A program made the position numbers and the translations under genes. Of a stretch of DNA of 64,000 nt, positions 59,538-64,000 are shown one piece after another (position 1 is the first letter of the stretch; every line of letters starts with the position of its first letter). The notes under the pieces were generated by a model. It was not told the DNA's origin, did not search any database, and saw nothing but the letters and a program-made list of their open reading frames with translations. The DNA is from DATGPD01 sp031423015 (GTDB lineage: Bacteria; Planctomycetota; UBA1135; UBA2386), in assembly GCA_031423015.1 (NCBI GenBank), contig JANPER010000176.1:12367-76366 (forward strand), in the 5' to 3' direction.

Positions 59538-60746
59538 ATGCACGCCCGAGCGCGCAAGCCGACTGTCCCCGTTCGCATCCGGCGCGCCACCGTCGGTGGC
59601 AACCACCCCGTGGCCGTGCAGTCGATGACCAACACCGACACGGCCGACATCGAAGCCACCACCAAGCAGGTCTTGGAGCTGTTCCGCGCTGGCTCTGAGC
59701 TGGTGCGCATCACGGTCAACCACGAGGCGGCGGCCCGCGCTGTGCCCGAGATCAGGAAGCGGCTCGACGACGCGGACGCCGACGTCCCGTTGATCGGCGA
59801 CTTTCACTACAACGGGCATCTCCTGCTGCGCCAGGTTCCGGCGTGCGCGAGCGCGCTCGACAAGTACCGCATCAACCCGGGCAACGTCGGGCGCGGCAAG
59901 AACCACGACGCCAACTTCGCCACCATGGTGCGCGTTGCCGTCGAGTACCAAAAGGCGGTGCGCATCGGGGTGAACGCGGGCTCGCTCGACCAAGACCTGC
60001 TGCTTCTGCTGATGGACGAGAACGGCAAGCGCAAGGAGCCCCTGGATGCCAGCGAGGTGTGGCTGGAGGCGATGGTAGCCAGCGCGATCGACTCTGCCCA
60101 CGCGGCCGAACAGCTGGGCCTGCCGCGCTCGGCCATCGTGCTCAGCTGCAAGGTCAGCAAGGTGCAAGAACTCATCGCCGTCTATCGCGCGTTGTCGGCG
60201 CGCACCGACCACGCGCTTCACCTCGGCCTCACCGAGGCCGGCATGGGCAGCAAGGGTGTCGTGGCGTCGACCGCCGGTCTGGCCGTGCTCTTGCAAGAAG
60301 GCATCGGCGACACCATTCGCGCGTCGCTCACTCCCAAGCCGAACGGCGCCCGCACCGAGGAGGTGCTGGTGTGTCAGCAGATCCTGCAGGCCATGGGGCT
60401 GCGACCGTTCTTGCCGGAGGTCACGGCTTGCCCCGGCTGCGGTCGCACCACGAGCACGACGTTCCAGCACCTGGCCCAGGAGGTCGAGCAGTTCCTGACC
60501 GCACGTATGCCGGTCTGGAAGCGTGACAAGCCGCAGGTCGCTTCGCTCAAGGTCGCGGTCATGGGCTGCGTGGTGAACGGCCCTGGCGAGAGCAAGGCGG
60601 CGCACATCGGCATCAGCCTGCCGGGCACCGGCGAAGCGCCGCGCGCGCCCGTGTTCATCGACGGCAAGCACGCCTGCACGCTGGATGGCCCGACGCTGAC
60701 GCGCGACTTCAAGCAACTGATCGACGACTACGTCGCGCGCATGTGA
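59538..60746 (+). CDS. ispG: 4-hydroxy-3-methylbut-2-enyl-diphosphate synthase (IspG/GcpE)
   Basis: This 402-residue iron-sulfur enzyme performs the sixth step of the MEP isoprenoid pathway, converting MEcPP to HMBPP. It has VGGNHPVAVQSMTNTDTAD at the N-terminus, YRINPGNVGRG in the TIM barrel, and the cluster-binding Cys in TACPGCGRT and VMGCVVNGPGE. The length is that of the bacterial short form. The upstream palindrome may influence its expression. Confidence 0.96.
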   Translation: MHARARKPTVPVRIRRATVGGNHPVAVQSMTNTDTADIEATTKQVLELFRAGSELVRITVNHEAAARAVPEIRKRLDDADADVPLIGDFHYNGHLLLRQVPACASALDKYRINPGNVGRGKNHDANFATMVRVAVEYQKAVRIGVNAGSLDQDLLLLLMDENGKRKEPLDASEVWLEAMVASAIDSAHAAEQLGLPRSAIVLSCKVSKVQELIAVYRALSARTDHALHLGLTEAGMGSKGVVASTAGLAVLLQEGIGDTIRASLTPKPNGARTEEVLVCQQILQAMGLRPFLPEVTACPGCGRTTSTTFQHLAQEVEQFLTARMPVWKRDKPQVASLKVAVMGCVVNGPGESKAAHIGISLPGTGEAPRAPVFIDGKHACTLDGPTLTRDFKQLIDDYVARM

Positions 60747-60782
60747 GCCGCCGGCGCGGCCGGACTTTCTTCGGGCGCGCCC

Positions 60783-60813
60783 TTGACGAAACCCAGCGTC
60801 GGTGCATTCTTAT
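60783..60813 (+). promoter_or_regulatory. candidate argG promoter
   Basis: TTGACG (60783-60788) is a good -35. TTCTTA or TCTTAT at 60807-60813 is a possible -10 at 18-19 nt. The first ARG box overlaps the -10, as expected for repression by ArgR. Confidence 0.45.
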
Positions 60814-60838
60814 GCCATGGCCGTGCATAAGTATGCGG
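60802..60838 (+). promoter_or_regulatory. predicted tandem ARG boxes (ArgR operators) before argG
   Basis: Two palindromes, TGCAT-TCTT-ATGC (60803-60815) and TGCAT-AAGT-ATGC (60824-60836), resemble the TGCAT-N4-ATGCA form of the ARG box. Their centres are 21 bp apart, the spacing of paired operators bound by an ArgR hexamer. Confidence 0.7.
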
Positions 60839-60866
60839 GGCCGGCCCGTCGCACCCCACCATCCTC

Positions 60867-62075
60867 GTGACGAACAAAGTCTGCCTCGCCTACTCCGGCG
60901 GTCTCGACACCTCGATCATCATTCCGTGGCTCAAAGAGAACCACGGACTCGAGGTGCATTGCGTGGCCGGCGACGTCGGTCAGGGCGACGACGAGCTGAA
61001 GGGGCTGGAACAGAAGGCGCTGCGCACCGGCGCTGCCTCGTGCAAGATCGTCGACCTCAAGAACACGTTCCTGGTCGACTACGTGTGGCCCTGCCTGCGG
61101 GCGATGGCGGTGTACGAGGGGCGCTACCTGTTGGGCACCAGCATGGCGCGGCCGATCTTGGCGAAGGCGCAGGTGGAGTATGCGCGGCAAGTGGGCGCCA
61201 CGCACGTGGCGCACGGCTGCACCGGCAAGGGCAACGATCAGGTGCGCTTCGAACTGACCTACATGGCGTTGGCGCCGGATCTGCAACTGATCGCGCCGTG
61301 GCGCGACTGGACGATCCGCTCGCGCGAGGACGCGATCGACTACGCGCAAGCGCGCGGCATTGAGGTCGCCGCCCGCAAAGACAAGATCTACTCGCGCGAT
61401 CGCAACCTGTGGCACATCAGCCACGAGGGCGGTGCCCTCGAGGATCCAGGCAACCCGCCGCCCGACGACGTGTGGATGCTCACGGTCGACGCCAGGAAGG
61501 CACCTGACCAGCCGGAGACCGTGTCGCTCAGCTTCGCGGCCGGCGTGCCCACGGGGATCAACGGCGAGAAGCTCGCGCCGGAAGTGATCGTCGCTCGCCT
61601 CAACGAGCTCGGCGGCAAGCACGGGGTCGGTCGCGTCGACATCTGCGAGAACCGCTTGGTCGGCATGAAGTCGCGCGGCGTGTACGAGACGCCGGGCGGC
61701 ACCATCATCCTCGAGGGCCTGCGCACGCTGCGCGCGCTCACGCTGGAGCGCGACACGGCGCGCCTGGCGGAGAAGCTGATGCCCGACTACGCCGACGTCG
61801 TCTACACCGGGCGTTGGTTCGCGCCGATCCGCGAGGCGATGGACGCGTTCTTCAGCAACGTCACGCAGAACGTGACCGGCGAGGTCAAGGTGCGCCTCTA
61901 CAAGGGGCAGGCGACGGCGCTCAGCGCCACCAGCCCGTACTCGCTGTTCTCCGAGGATCTCGCCACCTTCGGCCACAGCCAGAGCTACGACCACAAGGAC
62001 TCGCTCGGCTTCGTCAAGCTGTACGGGCTGCCCACCAAGGTCGCTGCCGCGGCCAAGCGACGCAACACGCGATGA
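60867..62075 (+). CDS. argG: argininosuccinate synthase
   Basis: The 402-residue enzyme joins citrulline and aspartate using ATP in arginine biosynthesis. The N-terminal PP-loop is VCLAYSGGLDTSIIIPWL. The signature GCTGKGNDQVRFE is present, as are KIYSRDRNLWHISHEGGALEDP and DICENRLVGMKSRGVYETPGG. GTG 60867 is the start fitting the family (TNKVCLAYSGG). The stop overlaps the argH start (ATGA). Expression is probably controlled by ArgR at the operators 30-65 nt upstream. Confidence 0.96.
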   Translation: MTNKVCLAYSGGLDTSIIIPWLKENHGLEVHCVAGDVGQGDDELKGLEQKALRTGAASCKIVDLKNTFLVDYVWPCLRAMAVYEGRYLLGTSMARPILAKAQVEYARQVGATHVAHGCTGKGNDQVRFELTYMALAPDLQLIAPWRDWTIRSREDAIDYAQARGIEVAARKDKIYSRDRNLWHISHEGGALEDPGNPPPDDVWMLTVDARKAPDQPETVSLSFAAGVPTGINGEKLAPEVIVARLNELGGKHGVGRVDICENRLVGMKSRGVYETPGGTIILEGLRTLRALTLERDTARLAEKLMPDYADVVYTGRWFAPIREAMDAFFSNVTQNVTGEVKVRLYKGQATALSATSPYSLFSEDLATFGHSQSYDHKDSLGFVKLYGLPTKVAAAAKRRNTR

Positions 62076-63463
62076 GCGACCAGGCCAAGCTCTGGGGGGG
62101 CCGGTTCGAAGGCAGCGTCGATCCGGCGTTCGATGCCTTCAACCGCAGCCTGCCCTTCGATCAACGGCTGTGGGCCGAGGACATCGCCGGCAGCGTCGCG
62201 TGGGCCGAAGCCTTGTGCGGCGCACGCGTGCTCACCACAGCGGAACGCGACCAGCTGGTGACCGCACTGCGCGCGCTGCACGCGGACCTGGCGCGCGACA
62301 AGAGCCGACTGTCGACATCGAACGCCGAAGACGTGCACAGCTTCGTGGAGCTGGCGCTGCAGGACAAAGTCGGGGCGCTGGCGCGCAAGCTGCACACCGG
62401 GCGCTCGCGCAACGATCAGGTCGCCACCGACCTGCGCCTGTGGTGCAAGACCGCGATCGACGGCGTGCGCGCGCGCGTGCGCGACGTGAGCGGCGCGTTG
62501 CTGGACCTCGCCGAACAAACTGCCGACCTGCCGCTGCCCGGCTACACCCACCTGCAAAGAGCCCAGCCGATCACCGCCGGTCACCATGCGCTCGCCTACG
62601 TCGAGATGCTGGCGCGCGACGACAGCCGTCTGCGCGACGCGCGCGCGCGGCTCGACGTGTCGCCACTCGGCGCGGGCGCGCTCGCCGGCACCGCGTTCGC
62701 CATCGACCGCGAGCAGCTCGCCAGCGCGCTCGGCTTTGCCAGCGCGACGCACAACAGCCTCGATGCGGTGAGCGATCGCGATTTCGCCGCCGAGATCGCG
62801 TTCGCCTGCAGCTTGGTGATGACCCACCTGTCGCGCTTGGCCGAGGATTGGATCTTCTTCTGCTCGTACGAAGCGGGGTTCCTGCGGCTGAGCGACACGA
62901 TCGCCACCGGCAGCAGCCTGATGCCGCAGAAGAAGAACCCCGATGCGCTCGAGTTGATCCGCGGCAAGACGGGCCGCGTGTATGGCGCCCTGCACACCCT
63001 GCTGGTCGCGCTCAAGGGCATTCCGCTGGCCTACGACAAGGACCTGCAGGAAGACAAGGAAGCCCTGTTCGCCGCCGTCGACCAGACGAACGCCTGCCTG
63101 CAGATGGCAGCGCTGGTCGCGCGCAACGTGAGCTACGACCGCGCGCGTTGCGAAGCCGCGGCGGGCCGCGGCCACATGAACGCGACCGACCTCGCCGACC
63201 TGCTGGTGCACAAGGGGGTGCCGTTCCGTGACGCGCACGCACGCGCCGGCGCGGTGGTGCGCGCCGCCCTCGAGCATGGCGTGGAGATCGAAGACCTCCC
63301 TGGCGACGTGCTGCAGAAGCTCCTGCCCGAGATCGATCGCGACCTGCGCCGCGAGATCTCGGTGGCCGCCGGACTCGCGCGGCGCGCCGCCCTCGGCGGC
63401 ACGTCGCCTGCCCGCGTGCGCGGCGAGATTGCCCGTTGGCGCCAAACTCTGACCCATCCATGA
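62072..63463 (+). CDS. argH: argininosuccinate lyase
   Basis: The 463-residue enzyme splits argininosuccinate into arginine and fumarate. Family motifs are KLWGGRFEGSVDPAFDAFN at the N-terminus, VHSFVE, KLHTGRSRNDQVATDLRLW, GYTHLQRAQPITAGHH and the fumarase-superfamily signature GSSLMPQKKNPDALE with the catalytic Ser. Both ends overlap neighbours by 4 nt (argG before, acetyltransferase after), so the three genes form one coupled operon. Confidence 0.97.
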   Translation: MSDQAKLWGGRFEGSVDPAFDAFNRSLPFDQRLWAEDIAGSVAWAEALCGARVLTTAERDQLVTALRALHADLARDKSRLSTSNAEDVHSFVELALQDKVGALARKLHTGRSRNDQVATDLRLWCKTAIDGVRARVRDVSGALLDLAEQTADLPLPGYTHLQRAQPITAGHHALAYVEMLARDDSRLRDARARLDVSPLGAGALAGTAFAIDREQLASALGFASATHNSLDAVSDRDFAAEIAFACSLVMTHLSRLAEDWIFFCSYEAGFLRLSDTIATGSSLMPQKKNPDALELIRGKTGRVYGALHTLLVALKGIPLAYDKDLQEDKEALFAAVDQTNACLQMAALVARNVSYDRARCEAAAGRGHMNATDLADLLVHKGVPFRDAHARAGAVVRAALEHGVEIEDLPGDVLQKLLPEIDRDLRREISVAAGLARRAALGGTSPARVRGEIARWRQTLTHP

Positions 63464-64000
63464 CCAAGACCTCCCCCAAGCAGAAGCCCTCGGTTGTTGC
63501 GCGCAAGGCCGCGGCGCCGCCCATCGTCGTGCGCAGCGCTTGCGTCGACGACGTGCCGCACATTCTCGAACTCGTGAACAGCCTGGCGCAGGAACAGGTG
63601 ATGCTGCCGCGCTCGCCGATCTCGGTGTATGAGGGCGTCCGCGACTTCGTGGTGGCCGAGGTCGACGGTGTGTTCGCCGGCTGCGGCGCGCTCAAGGTGG
63701 TTTGGGCCGACCTCGCCGAGGTGCGGTCGCTGGCGGTGGCGAAGAACGTGCAGAAGGGCGGCATCGGCCGCGCGCTCGTCGATCGCATCGTGCGCGACGC
63801 CGAAGAACTCGGCGTGCCGACGCTGTTCGCGTTCACCTACGTGCCAGTCTTCTTCGAAAAGCTCGGCTTCAAGATCGTGCCGAACGAGAGTCTGCCGCAC
63901 AAAGTGTTCAGCGACTGCATGCACTGCCCCAAGTTCATGGCGTGCGACGAGATCGCCATGGTGCGACACCTGCGCCCGCTCGATGCCGACGAAGAGAAGG
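63460..64000 (+). CDS. argA: short GNAT-type N-acetylglutamate synthase (partial, runs off window)
   Basis: At least 180 residues are visible with no stop before 64000. After a basic N-terminal extension the GNAT fold follows: VRSACVDDVPHILELVNSLAQ, DFVVAEVDGVFAGCGALKVVWADLAEVRSLAV, then the acetyl-CoA loop VQKGGIGRALVDRIVRDA and VPVFFEKLGF. The Cys-rich tail SDCMHCPKFMACDEIAM is typical of the short ArgA-type enzymes found next to or fused with ArgH in several phyla. It would make N-acetylglutamate, the first step of arginine synthesis. The ATG overlaps the argH stop. Confidence 0.88.
   Translation, partial: MTKTSPKQKPSVVARKAAAPPIVVRSACVDDVPHILELVNSLAQEQVMLPRSPISVYEGVRDFVVAEVDGVFAGCGALKVVWADLAEVRSLAVAKNVQKGGIGRALVDRIVRDAEELGVPTLFAFTYVPVFFEKLGFKIVPNESLPHKVFSDCMHCPKFMACDEIAMVRHLRPLDADEEK

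Overview
The window is high-GC DNA of about 64 kb, densely coding and with little gene-order constraint. I infer an uncultivated member of the Planctomycetota. The support is the set of secreted proteins sharing a characteristic C-terminal beta domain, a CotH/VTC/DUF4956 locus, an alpha/alpha-toroid (squalene-oxidase repeat) membrane protein, a giant bacterial alpha-2-macroglobulin-like protein, and many 4-bp ATGA/GTGA gene overlaps. No rRNA or species marker is present, so the placement is an inference.

Layout. 1-8.6 kb: gene fragment, a broken YhcG-type nuclease, a CAP-domain protein with a serine-less alpha/beta hydrolase, then rnc-mfd-SurA-like. 8.9-16.7 kb: toroid protein, lone flagellin, rpsT, TPR protein, def-ribF, a serpin, a DUF3817 membrane protein and tRNA-Phe(GAA). 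17-25.6 kb: secreted proteins, alcohol dehydrogenase, a two-gene redoxin/TlpA-like operon in which both genes have an in-frame UGA at a cysteine position, a glycosyltransferase, a class V aminotransferase and a universal stress protein. 25.9-31 kb: CotH kinase, VTC-domain protein, DUF4956 and an HlyD-like protein. 31.1-36.8 kb: four-gene cassette of an unrecognised protein, two BREX-type (DUF2791) ATPases and an Lhr-like helicase. 36.9-41.4 kb: accessory and decaying region with VapBC plus an exonuclease, a duplicated fragment of the helicase gene, a broken FG-GAP gene and small secreted proteins. 41.5-45.4 kb: LigD with a dead ligase domain, a DUF3810 protein and a Uma2 protein. 45.5-59.3 kb: alpha-2-macroglobulin-like giant, integrase relic, NtrC-like regulator with an altered receiver and a giant TPR protein. 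59.5-64 kb: ispG, then argG-argH-argA behind a predicted pair of ArgR operators.

The strongest novelty is at 20.4-21.7 kb. The redoxin has UGA where the family has the Cys of its C-terminal G-C-x-V-K motif. The next gene has UGA where TlpA-like proteins have the first Cys of WCxPC. Each UGA is followed at 21 or 29 nt by a hairpin whose 5-nt loop begins CGUG, as expected of a bacterial SECIS element. Reading through the first UGA brings the redoxin frame to a stop that overlaps the start codon of the second gene. I read this as a translationally coupled pair of selenoproteins.

Other notable points are the ATPase/helicase cassette, catalytic-residue losses in LigD, the NtrC receiver and the hydrolase, a glycine-rich linker shared by the toroid and macroglobulin proteins, and the ARG-box pair before argG. 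Functions come from reading the sequence; no database search was run.
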